A DNA stretch of 50,887 nt from Mediterranea massiliensis (lineage in GTDB: Bacteria; Bacteroidota; Bacteroidia; Bacteroidales; Bacteroidaceae). How positions within the stretch are numbered: the first letter of the stretch is position 1; each line of letters begins with the position of its first letter. A model generated the notes under the pieces. That model made no database searches and was not told where the DNA came from. It saw only the letters and a list, made by a program, of their open reading frames with translations. Shown here in pieces: positions 1 to 8,642 of this stretch. The translations under genes were made by a program, and so were the position numbers. The stretch spans positions 63,578 to 114,464 of the forward strand of contig NZ_LT635839.1 in assembly GCF_900128475.1 (NCBI RefSeq), read 5' to 3'.

Positions 1-1
1 C

Positions 2-1282
2 TTCCCGGAAGCCGAAGAGATACGCCGCCATACGCTCAGTTCGCTGGGCAACCTCTACTTCGAGAACAGCCACTACGAGGATGCCCGGAAGATGCACCTC
101 GCCCTGTGGCCCCTCTGCCACACAGACAAGGACAAGGCCATCGCCCTGAACGCCCTTTCGGACTATCCGGTGGTCCAGGAGATCGGCGACTCGGCCGTAG
201 ACATTCAGCGACGCGCGCTCCGCTACGCACTGGCCAGCGGAGATTCGGGCGTGATTGCCATGTCGGAATACAACCTGAGCCTGCGGTTTTATTCGAATGA
301 CGACATCGATTCGGCCATCCACTACGCCCGTCGCTCCCTTGCAAACACGCCCCACGGGCATGACCCGGCCCAATGCTACAGCCTGTTGGGAAGCCTGTAT
401 GCCGAGCAAGGCATCCATCCGGACTCGGCCCTGCATTACCTGCAGCAAAGCCTGACAGGCACCTCATTTCCGGACCTCGCCGCCTATCTGGACTTGTACG
501 AAGTGGAAAAGGAACGGGGCAACTGTCCCCAAGCCCTGCACTACCTGGAAAAACATGCAGACATCATAGACTCCCTGTTCATCGCCGAAAGGAATTCAGG
601 TATCAACCGGACCATCTACGAATACAAGACGCGCCTGCGCGTACAGGAGGCCGAAGCCCGGAACCGCGAACACCGGAGCCGCATCGTGCTGACAGCTGTG
701 GTGTGCTGCGCCCTGCTGGCCCTGCTGTGCCAGCACCTCTACCAGAAGAAAAGGCGGCAGAAGCTGGTCTACGAAAGCATCCTGCAGGAACTGGAACAAC
801 GCCAGCACACCCTCCAGCAGGAAATAGACCGCAACCAGGAAGCCCTCGACCGCCTGCAACAGGAAAAGACCGACCGGCAAGCCGACCAGGTGCAACAGAC
901 ACAGCACCTGAGGCAGACCATCGACCGGCTGAAAGCAGAAAAACTGCAACTGCAGCACCAGCAGTTCAGGGGTACCCGCATCTACAAGAAGATACATGCC
1001 CTGACCCGGCAGGATACAGCCGATCGGAAAGCATGGAAGGTACTGTCTCCCGACGAACGGACCGAACTGCGCCGCACCGTCGACGGGATTTATGCCGACT
1101 ACATCGCGCATCTGCAAACCCTCTACTCCCCCCTGACCGAGGACGACCGCCTGTATTGTTGCCTGGCTGCGGCGGGGCTCGACACACAGACCATCGCGCT
1201 CTGCTTCGGCTACACCGACACCCACACCATCAACCAGCGAAAATTGCGGCTGAAGGCCCGATATATCGGCCCGAAAGCGTAA
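2..1282 (+). CDS. TPR-containing transmembrane regulator, 5' end outside window
   Basis: The reading frame is open from base 2, so the true start lies upstream of the window. The visible part begins with helical repeats of TPR type (pairs such as SAIHYARRSL and SALHYLQQSL). One membrane segment follows at about bases 683-742 (VLTAVVCCALLALLCQHLY), then a long glutamine- and arginine-rich coiled coil, and a C-terminal region containing LTEDDRLYCCLAAAGLDTQT. That tail resembles the helix-turn-helix-like end of a family of Bacteroidales TPR membrane proteins thought to act as regulators. The next gene encodes a DUF3244 protein, a common partner of this family. The regulatory role is inferred from family resemblance; the ligand and target are unknown. 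Confidence 0.75.
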   Translation, partial: FPEAEEIRRHTLSSLGNLYFENSHYEDARKMHLALWPLCHTDKDKAIALNALSDYPVVQEIGDSAVDIQRRALRYALASGDSGVIAMSEYNLSLRFYSNDDIDSAIHYARRSLANTPHGHDPAQCYSLLGSLYAEQGIHPDSALHYLQQSLTGTSFPDLAAYLDLYEVEKERGNCPQALHYLEKHADIIDSLFIAERNSGINRTIYEYKTRLRVQEAEARNREHRSRIVLTAVVCCALLALLCQHLYQKKRRQKLVYESILQELEQRQHTLQQEIDRNQEALDRLQQEKTDRQADQVQQTQHLRQTIDRLKAEKLQLQHQQFRGTRIYKKIHALTRQDTADRKAWKVLSPDERTELRRTVDGIYADYIAHLQTLYSPLTEDDRLYCCLAAAGLDTQTIALCFGYTDTHTINQRKLRLKARYIGPKA

Positions 1283-1346
1283 AGTGTGACTCCAGCCGAA
1301 AAATGCACATTGATTTACAGACAGTTAGCTTTTTAAAGTGTGACTC
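1280..1346. repeat. 13-bp direct repeat pair, candidate operator
   Basis: TAAAGTGTGACTC occurs at 1280-1292 and again at 1334-1346, identical and exactly 54 bp apart. The first copy begins at the stop codon of the TPR regulator. The second lies just upstream of the -33 region of the DUF3244 promoter. Position and spacing, close to five helical turns, suggest a regulator binding site, but this is inference. Confidence 0.4.
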
Positions 1347-1352
1347 GCTTTC

Positions 1353-1384
1353 CTTGGACTTCGCGGTCTAAAGGCGTAACTTTG
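1353..1384 (+). promoter_or_regulatory. Bacteroides-type promoter for DUF3244 gene
   Basis: The -7 element TAACTTTG at 1377-1384 matches TAnnTTTG exactly. A weak -33 element (CTTG, 1353-1356) lies 20 nt upstream. The start codon of the downstream gene follows at 1418. Confidence 0.5.
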
Positions 1385-1417
1385 CTCCATCATTAACCCC
1401 AAAAACATTCACACATT

Positions 1418-1798
1418 ATGAGAGCAAAGTATTATTGTATGCTGTTTCTGTCGCTGCTGTTGATTCTGCCGATGAGTGCAGAAACAACAAGTAAAACCAA
1501 GAAATTGATTATCTACAAGACACTAAAGGAAAAGATGGTCACCCGCACCCCCTCCACCTTCGACGTTCACGTCGAAGAAGTGAACAACACCCTTCAGATT
1601 GTCTTCACCGGCACACTGCCGGATGCCGAAATCCGCCTGACGGACAAGAACGGCGACACCGTCATCAACGAAAGCCCCACCCTTATCTACGATGGGATGA
1701 CTCTCTATGTACATACCCCCACCGGCTATCCGTATCTGCTGGAAGTGGAGTCGCCCGCCCTGGAGCTGACAGGGGAGATTGTGGTCGATGAGTATTGA
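1418..1798 (+). CDS. DUF3244-type secreted protein
   Basis: A 126-residue protein with an N-terminal signal peptide (hydrophobic stretch LFLSLLLILPMSA, cleavage likely near residue 21) and a small beta-rich domain containing the pattern IRLTDKNGDTVINES. The length and pattern fit the DUF3244 family, small Ig-like exported proteins frequent in Bacteroidales next to TPR membrane regulators like the gene at its left. The function of the family is not known. The start at 1418 gives a complete signal peptide and sits 34 bp after a good -7 box. A partnership with the upstream TPR protein is inferred from gene order. Confidence 0.7.
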   Translation: MRAKYYCMLFLSLLLILPMSAETTSKTKKLIIYKTLKEKMVTRTPSTFDVHVEEVNNTLQIVFTGTLPDAEIRLTDKNGDTVINESPTLIYDGMTLYVHTPTGYPYLLEVESPALELTGEIVVDEY

Positions 1799-1843
1799 AC
1801 CTTATTTTTTACCAAACCTAATATTAACTAAAAAACAAAGCGT

Positions 1844-1893
1844 ATGAAAACTTCATTCATTTACAAAACAGTTTTAATCGTTCTCCTCTGGGG
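1844..1893 (+). other. Out-of-frame signal peptide of the S74-domain gene
   Basis: An ATG at 1844 encodes MKTSFIYKTVLIVLLWG, a typical signal peptide start, but this frame stops soon after (TGA within GCTTGACG, about 1942-1946). The frame that continues the protein, MGCNSYAQ, starts at 1894. Adding one G to the GGGG run at 1890-1893 would join the two into one reading frame with a normal export signal ending in SYA-Q. Confidence 0.6.
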
Positions 1894-2433
1894 ATGGGAT
1901 GTAACAGTTATGCACAGCTCAAATTCTATGACAACAATCGCTTGACGATAGGTAACACCACCCCATACAGCTTTTATTATTACACTTTTGTGACAACAGG
2001 AATGTACATGAAATGTGCGACTAACAATTTCTTTCAAATTGATGTAAGTGCAGCAGCTACGCGTCTGGCGAGCCATGGGAATCAAGTTGTGTTCTACAAC
2101 ACCCAAACCAGCACATTCAACGACCTGCAAGTCAGAAAAGTATATAATTACTCGGATGCCTTGGCCAAAACCAACATCAAGCCACTAAATACAGGTTGTG
2201 ACATTATCAGCAAATTGAAACCTGTAACCTATAACTTCAAGAATGATATTTCCTCAAACGCTAATCAAGAAATAGGGTTATTGGCACAAGATGTAGAAAA
2301 AGTTTTGCCTAATCTGGTATTTACAGACAACGAAGGGAAAAAATTAGTAGACTACATTTCCTTGATCCCCATATTAATCAAGGCTATAGATGAACAACAA
2401 AAGGAAATCAATGAATTAAAAAGCAGACTGTAA
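1894..2433 (+). CDS. Peptidase S74 / endosialidase-chaperone domain protein, 5' frameshifted
   Basis: The 179-residue frame has a C-terminal domain typical of the S74 intramolecular chaperone family. It contains the SDALAKTNIKPL segment, then LKPVTYNFKND, the GLLAQDVEKVLPNLV motif, VDYISLIPILIKAI, and a short C-terminal coiled coil (EQQKEINELKSRL). In phage tail fibres and some bacterial surface proteins this domain trimerises the protein and can cut itself off. The N-terminal part is only about 80 residues and unrecognised. The annotated ATG at 1894 falls exactly at the probable signal-peptide junction, so the real gene very likely begins at 1844 with a one-base frameshift in the G run. Its stop codon overlaps the start of the methyltransferase gene by one base. 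Confidence 0.7.
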   Translation: MGCNSYAQLKFYDNNRLTIGNTTPYSFYYYTFVTTGMYMKCATNNFFQIDVSAAATRLASHGNQVVFYNTQTSTFNDLQVRKVYNYSDALAKTNIKPLNTGCDIISKLKPVTYNFKNDISSNANQEIGLLAQDVEKVLPNLVFTDNEGKKLVDYISLIPILIKAIDEQQKEINELKSRL

Positions 2434-3224
2434 TGCAACAAAGACACTTGAACAGGGAGCAATATTTCAACGAACTGGCCCAGACGGCACGCGAACACTA
2501 CATCGGTTACATCAGCCGATTCCAGCCCATTACGCCGACAACAAAGGTGCTCGAAGTGGGCTGTGGCGAAGGCGGCAATCTGCTGCCCTTTGCCGAAATG
2601 GGATGCCGGGTGACGGGCATAGAACGTTTTCCCGAACGGGTGGAGCAGGCTCAGGCCTATTTTCAGAAGAAGGGATACAGCGGCCGTTTCATCGCGGACG
2701 ACTTCCTGAAATACAAGCCGCAGACGAACGAGAAGTATGACCTTGTACTGATTCACGATGTCATCGAACACATTCCGGACAAGGACAGCTTCCTGGAACA
2801 TCTGAAAGGATTCGTCCACAAGGACAGCCTGATATTCTGGGGATTTCCTGCCTGGCAGATGCCCTTTGGCGGACACCAGCAGATTTGCCGCAGCCGCCTG
2901 TGCTCGCACCTCCCCTTCATCCACCTGCTCCCTGTGCCTGTGTACCAGTACTTGCTGAAAGCCAACAAGGAAACAACCGGATGCATCAACGAACTGCTGG
3001 ATATCAGGAAAAGCCGGGTAACGACAGAACGGTTTGAGCAACTGGCCGAGACACACGGGCTATCCATCGTGGACCGCTGCCTGTGGCTGGTCAATCCGCA
3101 CTACGAACAGAAGTTTCACCTGAAGCCACGGAAGCTGCCTGCCGCGCTTTCGCGGATCAGATACATCAGAAACTTTCTGTCAACCTCCTGCTTTTACCTG
3201 ACCCGATATCATCAATCCACTTAA
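2433..3224 (+). CDS. Class I SAM-dependent methyltransferase
   Basis: A 263-residue protein with the SAM-binding motif I VLEVGCGEGGNLLPFA at residues 39-54, an acidic residue closing the next strand (VTGIERFPERV), and LVLIHDVIEHIPD, the usual motif IV region of UbiG/Methyltransf_11-like enzymes. The substrate cannot be told. The C-terminal 110 residues, with several aromatic and basic segments, are family-specific. The start codon overlaps the stop of the S74-domain gene (TAATG), so the two are translationally coupled and probably act on the same process. Modification of a surface polymer or protein would fit but is unproven. Confidence 0.8.
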   Translation: MQQRHLNREQYFNELAQTAREHYIGYISRFQPITPTTKVLEVGCGEGGNLLPFAEMGCRVTGIERFPERVEQAQAYFQKKGYSGRFIADDFLKYKPQTNEKYDLVLIHDVIEHIPDKDSFLEHLKGFVHKDSLIFWGFPAWQMPFGGHQQICRSRLCSHLPFIHLLPVPVYQYLLKANKETTGCINELLDIRKSRVTTERFEQLAETHGLSIVDRCLWLVNPHYEQKFHLKPRKLPAALSRIRYIRNFLSTSCFYLTRYHQST

Positions 3225-3235
3225 CCGGCACTATT

Positions 3236-3535
3236 ATGAAAAGGAAGTTAGCAATATTATCCGTCATCTGTACAGCAACCATCGCACTGAACAGTTGCAG
3301 TGAAGAAACCGAAAATATTTATAATGAACCAGCCCTGACCCGAACTGCCAGCGAAGCTACCGTAACCTTCTCCAATCGTACGGTCACCACTGATGAAACG
3401 GTTTCGGGAACAGATATCATCACAGAAAATATAACAGTTAAAAATCAAGCAAAACTGACGTTTGAAATAGATAACTCCGTTACGATAAACGGCCCATTCA
3501 CCGTTGAATATGGTTCAGAACTGGAAATTAACTAA
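3236..3535 (+). CDS. Small lipoprotein with coathanger-like beta repeats
   Basis: The start at 3236 gives a 99-residue protein with a short signal sequence and a lipobox ending in LNSC (cysteine near residue 20), so it should be a lipoprotein. The mature part repeats short beta segments such as ITENITVKNQAKLTFEID and SVTINGPFTVEYGSELEIN. This resembles the '3-coathanger stack' tails seen on secreted Bacteroidota proteins. An in-frame ATG further upstream (3083) lies inside the methyltransferase gene and is unlikely to be used. The gene lies 11 bp after the methyltransferase and ends just before a terminator, so it closes this operon. Function unknown. Confidence 0.6.
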   Translation: MKRKLAILSVICTATIALNSCSEETENIYNEPALTRTASEATVTFSNRTVTTDETVSGTDIITENITVKNQAKLTFEIDNSVTINGPFTVEYGSELEIN

Positions 3536-3544
3536 ACGACAGAC

Positions 3545-3581
3545 GAGGATGAAACTTTTGATTTCATCCTCATCTTTTTTT
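3545..3581 (+). terminator. Intrinsic terminator after the lipoprotein gene
   Basis: The 10-bp perfect inverted repeat GAGGATGAAA / TTTCATCCTC (3545-3554 and 3562-3571) is followed by a run of seven T from 3574. Confidence 0.85.
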
Positions 3582-3621
3582 ATCCCCTCGTACCGTACTA
3601 CGAAAAACACCTTGAACAACC

Positions 3622-4044
3622 ATGCCCCATCTTCTCCCTTCACAATCCGACGAACCCGGGAAGATGGACAATACCTGGATACAGACCGCCGCCAGGGAGC
3701 TTTACGAAATCAGGAAACGGTGGCACCTCACCTCGAACCGACAGTTCGCCGAGGCCCTGGCCATGAATCCGCGTACCACGGCCAAGCTGAACCCTGCCCA
3801 CCCCGACGGGTCGCTGACGCTGGAGACGGTGGACCGCATCTACAGCACCCTCACCGCCCTGTGCTGCCTGTACTTCGGCCCCGAGGAAATGGACGACGAA
3901 TACCGGCGCCTGGCCGACTCGCGGATGCGCATCGCCCGAAGTGTGGCACCGCTGCCCGCCGCCGTCCGCAAGCGGCTGGAAGAGGAACAGGGACAGAAAG
4001 AAAAAGGGGACGTACCGTTGCGGCCGGTACATCCCCTCGGATAA
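3622..4044 (+). CDS. Hypothetical HTH-like protein
   Basis: An open frame of 140 residues; ATG at 3664 (MDNTWIQTAARELYEIRKRW) is an alternative start that would give 126 residues. The segment RQFAEALAMNPRTTAKL followed by LTLETVDRIYSTLTALCC looks like a Cro/XRE-type helix-turn-helix region, but the match is weak. The C-terminus is charged and low in complexity. No homolog is recognised. It stands alone between the terminator at 3545-3581 and the convergent tRNA-Ser. Composition matches the GC-rich chromosome. It may be a small regulator or a spurious frame. Confidence 0.4.
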   Translation: MPHLLPSQSDEPGKMDNTWIQTAARELYEIRKRWHLTSNRQFAEALAMNPRTTAKLNPAHPDGSLTLETVDRIYSTLTALCCLYFGPEEMDDEYRRLADSRMRIARSVAPLPAAVRKRLEEEQGQKEKGDVPLRPVHPLG

Positions 4045-4069
4045 AAAACTTCACTTGTATGAAAAATTG

Positions 4070-4157
4070 CGGAGAGAACGAGATTCGAACTCGTGATACC
4101 CTTTAGGGGTATACACGCTTTCCAGGCGCGCCTCTTCAACCACTCGAGCACCTCTCC
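4070..4157 (-). tRNA. tRNA-Ser(GGA)
   Basis: The minus strand folds into an 88-nt class II tRNA. The acceptor is GGAGAGG paired with TCTCTCC, the anticodon loop CTGGAAA gives anticodon GGA, there is a long variable arm, and the T arm contains GTTCGAATC. CCA is not encoded. It has its own promoter and lies downstream of the rpoC terminator. Confidence 0.95.
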
Positions 4158-4174
4158 TTCTTGATTTCGGGGTG

Positions 4175-4206
4175 CAAAGGTACGACAAGTTTCCGAATTT
4201 TCCAAA
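4175..4206 (-). promoter_or_regulatory. Promoter of tRNA-Ser(GGA)
   Basis: On the minus strand, TTTG (4203-4206) and TACCTTTG (4175-4182) are separated by 20 nt, a full match to the Bacteroides consensus, and the tRNA starts 17 nt downstream. Confidence 0.8.
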
Positions 4207-4227
4207 TCCTGAAGCCGGAGTTTGCCC

Positions 4228-4264
4228 AAAAAAGGGGGAGGACCTCCTTGCGGACATCCTCCCC
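4228..4264 (-). terminator. Intrinsic terminator of the rpoBC operon
   Basis: The minus strand reads GGGGAGGA, a loop, TCCTCCCC and then C followed by six T (4228-4233). It lies 33 bp beyond the rpoC stop codon. Confidence 0.85.
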
Positions 4265-4296
4265 GGAAAATATTACAATTGATGTATTACAAGTGA

Positions 4297-7200
4297 TTAT
4301 TCCTCTACTTTTTCATCCACCGTATTGTAGTCGAGCACGGTCTTCTTGTTGGCCAGCATGCGGTCGTACTCTTCCTTCGAACCGACGATGATCTTGTCGA
4401 AGTCGCGCTGACCGGTACCGGCCGGAATGAGGTGACCGCAGATGACGTTCTCCTTCATACCTTCCAGCTTGTCGACCTTGCCGTTGATGGCTGCCTCGTT
4501 GAGCACCTTCGTGGTTTCCTGGAAGGATGCGGCAGACATGAAGCTCGAAGTCTGCAGGGCGGCACGCGTGATACCCTGGAGAATCTGCGTCGAAGTGGCG
4601 GGCACGGCATCGCGTACCTGAACCAGCTTGAGGTCGCGGCGCTTCAGCATGGAGTTCTCGTCGCGCAGCTTGCGGGCGGTGACAATCTGACCCGGCTGCA
4701 GGTTCTGCGAGTCACCGGCGTCGGTAACCACCTTCTTGCCCCAGATGCGGTCGTTCTCTTCCATGAACTCGATCTTGTCGACCACCTGCTGCTCGAGGAA
4801 GCGGGTATCGCCCGGCTCGTTGATCTCGACCTTGCGCATCATCTGGCGGACAATGATCTCGAAGTGCTTGTCGTTGATCTTCACACCCTGGAGGCGGTAT
4901 ACGTCCTGCACCTCGTTGACGATGTATTCCTGTACGGCCGTGGGACCCTTGATGGCCAGGATGTCGGCCGGCGTGATGGCACCGTCGGACAGCGGCGTAC
5001 CGGCACGCACGTAGTCGTTCTCCTGTACCAGGATCTGCTTGGACAGCGGAACGAGGTATTTCTTGACTTCACCACCCTTGGAGGTGACGATGATTTCACG
5101 GTTACCGCGTTTCACCTTGCCCATGGTGATCTCGCCGTCGATTTCGGAAACGATGGCGGGGTTGGACGGGTTGCGGGCCTCGAACAGCTCGGTGACACGG
5201 GGAAGACCACCGGTGATATCGCCGGCCTTGCCGACGGCACGCGGAATCTTCACAATCACTTCGCCGGCCTTCACCTTCTGGCCGTCTTCCACTACCACGT
5301 GGCCGCCCACCGGGAGGTTGTAGGTGCGGATAAGCTCGCCGTCCTCGGTCATGATGTGCGCGGTGGGCACCTTGGTCTTGTCCTTGGACTCGATGATGAT
5401 GATTTCACGCAGACCGGTCGATTCGTCGGACTCTACCTTGTAGGTGACGTTCTCGATGACGTCCTCGAACTCGATCTTACCGGTAGCTTCGGTAATGATA
5501 ACCGCGTTGAAGGGGTCCCAACGGGCGATGAGCTTGCCTTTCTCCACCACTTCGCCGTCGGCCGCATACAGCGTAGAGCCGTAGGGCACGTTGTGGGTGG
5601 AGAGGACGATGTCGGTGTTGACATCGACAAAGCGCAGCTCGGCCAGACGGCCTACCACTACCTTGGCGGGCTGGCCTGCCTCGTCGACCACGTCGACAGT
5701 GCGGAGCTCTTCGAACTCCAGACGGGCGTCGTTCTTGGCCACGATGCTGGCGTTGGCGGCGATGTTGGCCGCCGTACCACCGGCGTGGAAGGTACGCAGA
5801 GTCAGCTGGGTACCCGGCTCACCGATAGACTGTGCCGCGATGACGCCGACAGCCTCGCCCTTCTGTACCATGCGGCTGGTGGCCAGGTTGCGGCCGTAGC
5901 ACTTGGCGCAGACTCCCTTCTTGGACTCGCAGGTGAGCACGGAACGGATTTCGACGCTCTCGATGGGAGAGTCTTCGATCTTCTGGGCAATCTCTTCGGT
6001 AATTTCCTCGCCGCCGGCCACGATGAGTTCGCCGGTCGTGGGGTGTACAATATCGTGTACGGATACACGTCCCAGGATACGTTCGTACAGCGTGGCGATG
6101 GTCTCGTCGTTGTTCTTGAGGGCTGTACAAACCAGTCCGCGGAGCGTACCGCAGTCTTCTTCGTTGATGATGACGTCGTGCGACACGTCTACCAGACGAC
6201 GGGTCAGGTATCCGGCGTCGGCCGTCTTCAAGGCGGTGTCGGCCAAACCCTTACGGGCACCGTGGGTAGAGATGAAGTACTCCAGCACGGACAGACCTTC
6301 CTTGAAGTTCGAAAGAATCGGGTTCTCGATGATCTGACCGCCTTCGGCACCGGCTTTCTGCGGCTTGGCCATCAGACCACGCATACCGGAGAGCTGACGG
6401 ATCTGCTCCTTCGAACCACGGGCACCGGAATCCAGCATCATGTAGACGGAGTTGAATCCCTGGTCGTCGGCCGAGATGGTCTTCATCAGGATGTTGGACA
6501 ACTCGGAGTTGACGTGTGTCCAGATATCAATTACCTGATTGTAACGTTCGTTGTTGGTAATGATACCCATGTTGTAGTTGTTGATGACCTGTTCCACTTC
6601 TTCGTAACCCTTCTGTACGAGCGCTTCCTTCTCCTTGGGGATGATGATATCGCCCAAGTTGAACGACAGACCGCCCTTGAAGGCCATGTAGTATCCCAGG
6701 TTCTTGATACCGTCGAGGAAGTCGGCCGCCTTGGACACACCGCACACCTTGATGACGTGGCTGATGATGTCGCGCAGTGACTTCTTGGAGATGATGGTAT
6801 TGATGTATCCGGCTTCGTCGGGCACCAGCTCGTTGACGATGACACGGCCCACGGAGGTGTCGTGCATCATCTTCTTGACAACGTTGCCGTTCTCGTCGAC
6901 GTCGTTGACGATGACGCTGACCGGAGCGTGGATGTCGCACTTGCCTTCGTTGTAGGCGATGAGGGCTTCTTCGGGACCGTAGAAGGTGAGGCCTTCACCC
7001 TTGGCACCCTTGCGGAGCTTGGTGATGTAGTACAGACCGAGCACCATATCCTGGGCAGGCACGGTGATAGGTGCGCCGTTGGCCGGGTTCAGAATGTTGT
7101 GCGACTGGAGCATCAGCAGCTGTGCCTCGAGCACGGCTTCGTTGCTCAGCGGGAGGTGGACGGCCATCTGGTCACCGTCGAAGTCGGCGTTGAAGGCCGT

Positions 7201-8595
7201 ACATGCCAACGGGTGCAGCTGGATGGCCTTGCCCTCGATCATCTTGGGCTGGAAGGCCTGGATACCCAGACGGTGCAGTGTCGGGGCACGGTTCAGCAGG
7301 ACGGGGTGTCCCTTCATGACGTGCTCCAGGATGTCCCAGATGACGGGTTCCTTGCGGTCTACAATCTTCTTGGCACTCTTCACGGTCTTCACGATGCCGC
7401 GCTCGATGAGCTTGCGGATGATGAACGGCTTGTAGAGTTCGGCAGCCATCAGTTTGGGGATACCGCACTCGCCCATGCGCAGCTCGGGACCTACGACGAT
7501 TACCGAACGGGCCGAGTAGTCGACACGCTTACCCAACAGGTTCTGACGGAAGCGTCCCTGCTTACCTTTCAGGCTGTCGGAGAGTGACTTCAACGGACGG
7601 TTGGCATCGGTCTTCACGGCGCTGGACTTGCGGGAGTTGTCGAACAGCGAGTCGACAGCTTCCTGCAGCATACGCTTCTCGTTGCGGAGGATGACTTCGG
7701 GTGCCTTGATTTCAATGAGTCTCTTCAGACGGTTGTTGCGGATGATGACACGACGGTAGAGGTCGTTGAGGTCGGACGTAGCGAAACGTCCGCCGTCCAG
7801 CGGAACCAACGGACGCAGTTCGGGCGGGATGACAGGCACGATGCGGACAATCATCCACTCGGGCTTGTTGCGGCCGCGAGAAGCACGGAACGACTCGACC
7901 ACCTGCAGACGCTTCAGCGCTTCGTTCTTGCGCTGCTGCGAAGCGTCGTTGTTGGCGCGGTGGCGCAGTTCGTAGGACAGGGCGTCCAGGTCGATGTTGC
8001 ACAGCAGGTCGTAAATGGCCTCGGCACCCATCTTGGCGATGAACTTATTGGGGTCGGTATCCTCGAGATACTGGTTCTCCTTGGGGAGCTTCTCCAGCAG
8101 GTCGAGGTATTCGCCTTCTTCCAGCAGGTCGTACTTGGCCACTTCGTCGCTCAGTACACCGGGCTGGATGACAATGTAACGCTCGTAATAGATGACTGCA
8201 TCCAGCTTCTTGGTGGGCAGTCCGAGCAGGTACCCAATCTTGTTGGGCAGGGAACGGAAGTACCAGATGTGGGCAACGGGAACCACCAGCTGAATGTGGC
8301 CCATACGCTCGCGGCGTACCTTCTTCTCGGTCACTTCCACACCGCATCGGTCGCAGACAATGCCTTTGTAACGGATGCGCTTGTATTTACCGCAATGGCA
8401 CTCGTAGTCCTTGACCGGACCGAAGATGCGCTCGCAGAACAAACCGTCACGCTCGGGCTTGTAGGTGCGGTAGTTGATCGTTTCAGGCTTTAACACTTCA
8501 CCGCTCGAATTCTCCAGGATTTCTTCGGGGGAAGCCAAACCGATGGAGATCTTCGAGAAATTACTCTTTATCTTATTATCTTTTCTAAAAGCCAT
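4297..8595 (-). CDS. rpoC: RNA polymerase subunit beta'
   Basis: A 1432-residue beta' subunit, the normal length for Bacteroidota. It carries the N-terminal zinc site ([20 protein letters not shown]), the catalytic magnesium loop [16 protein letters not shown], the bridge-helix/trigger-loop region ([18 protein letters not shown]), and the second zinc cysteine set in [15 protein letters not shown]. It forms the active centre together with beta. It is the last gene of the operon. The 43-bp gap to rpoB holds a dispersed AT-rich repeat, and the terminator at 4228-4264 follows. No truncation or frameshift is seen. Confidence 0.99.
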   Translation of the reverse strand: MAFRKDNKIKSNFSKISIGLASPEEILENSSGEVLKPETINYRTYKPERDGLFCERIFGPVKDYECHCGKYKRIRYKGIVCDRCGVEVTEKKVRRERMGHIQLVVPVAHIWYFRSLPNKIGYLLGLPTKKLDAVIYYERYIVIQPGVLSDEVAKYDLLEEGEYLDLLEKLPKENQYLEDTDPNKFIAKMGAEAIYDLLCNIDLDALSYELRHRANNDASQQRKNEALKRLQVVESFRASRGRNKPEWMIVRIVPVIPPELRPLVPLDGGRFATSDLNDLYRRVIIRNNRLKRLIEIKAPEVILRNEKRMLQEAVDSLFDNSRKSSAVKTDANRPLKSLSDSLKGKQGRFRQNLLGKRVDYSARSVIVVGPELRMGECGIPKLMAAELYKPFIIRKLIERGIVKTVKSAKKIVDRKEPVIWDILEHVMKGHPVLLNRAPTLHRLGIQAFQPKMIEGKAIQLHPLACTAFNADFDGDQMAVHLPLSNEAVLEAQLLMLQSHNILNPANGAPITVPAQDMVLGLYYITKLRKGAKGEGLTFYGPEEALIAYNEGKCDIHAPVSVIVNDVDENGNVVKKMMHDTSVGRVIVNELVPDEAGYINTIISKKSLRDIISHVIKVCGVSKAADFLDGIKNLGYYMAFKGGLSFNLGDIIIPKEKEALVQKGYEEVEQVINNYNMGIITNNERYNQVIDIWTHVNSELSNILMKTISADDQGFNSVYMMLDSGARGSKEQIRQLSGMRGLMAKPQKAGAEGGQIIENPILSNFKEGLSVLEYFISTHGARKGLADTALKTADAGYLTRRLVDVSHDVIINEEDCGTLRGLVCTALKNNDETIATLYERILGRVSVHDIVHPTTGELIVAGGEEITEEIAQKIEDSPIESVEIRSVLTCESKKGVCAKCYGRNLATSRMVQKGEAVGVIAAQSIGEPGTQLTLRTFHAGGTAANIAANASIVAKNDARLEFEELRTVDVVDEAGQPAKVVVGRLAELRFVDVNTDIVLSTHNVPYGSTLYAADGEVVEKGKLIARWDPFNAVIITEATGKIEFEDVIENVTYKVESDESTGLREIIIIESKDKTKVPTAHIMTEDGELIRTYNLPVGGHVVVEDGQKVKAGEVIVKIPRAVGKAGDITGGLPRVTELFEARNPSNPAIVSEIDGEITMGKVKRGNREIIVTSKGGEVKKYLVPLSKQILVQENDYVRAGTPLSDGAITPADILAIKGPTAVQEYIVNEVQDVYRLQGVKINDKHFEIIVRQMMRKVEINEPGDTRFLEQQVVDKIEFMEENDRIWGKKVVTDAGDSQNLQPGQIVTARKLRDENSMLKRRDLKLVQVRDAVPATSTQILQGITRAALQTSSFMSAASFQETTKVLNEAAINGKVDKLEGMKENVICGHLIPAGTGQRDFDKIIVGSKEEYDRMLANKKTVLDYNTVDEKVEE

Positions 8596-8608
8596 ACGTT
8601 ATGATGTA

Positions 8609-8642
8609 ATTGATAATTGACAATGGATAATTGAAAAATTAC
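8609..8642. repeat. AT-rich dispersed repeat between rpoB and rpoC
   Basis: AATTGATAATTGACAATG and the following GATAATTGAAAAATTA form a run of related heptamer-like units (ATAATTG, ACAATGG). It fills most of the rpoB-rpoC gap and reaches the rpoB stop codon. The same word style appears in the inverted repeat at 27309-27391, so this is probably a family of intergenic repeats. Confidence 0.5.

Noticed and set aside
3083..3235. Longer start for the small lipoprotein
   Set aside because: The extension lies within the methyltransferase gene and would bury the lipobox signal peptide in the middle of the protein.
4432..6780. Long open frame of 782 codons on the plus strand opposite rpoC
   Set aside because: It lies antisense to an unmistakable rpoC, has low-complexity Val/Asp/Leu-rich composition without a domain, and results from codon bias in GC-rich sequence.
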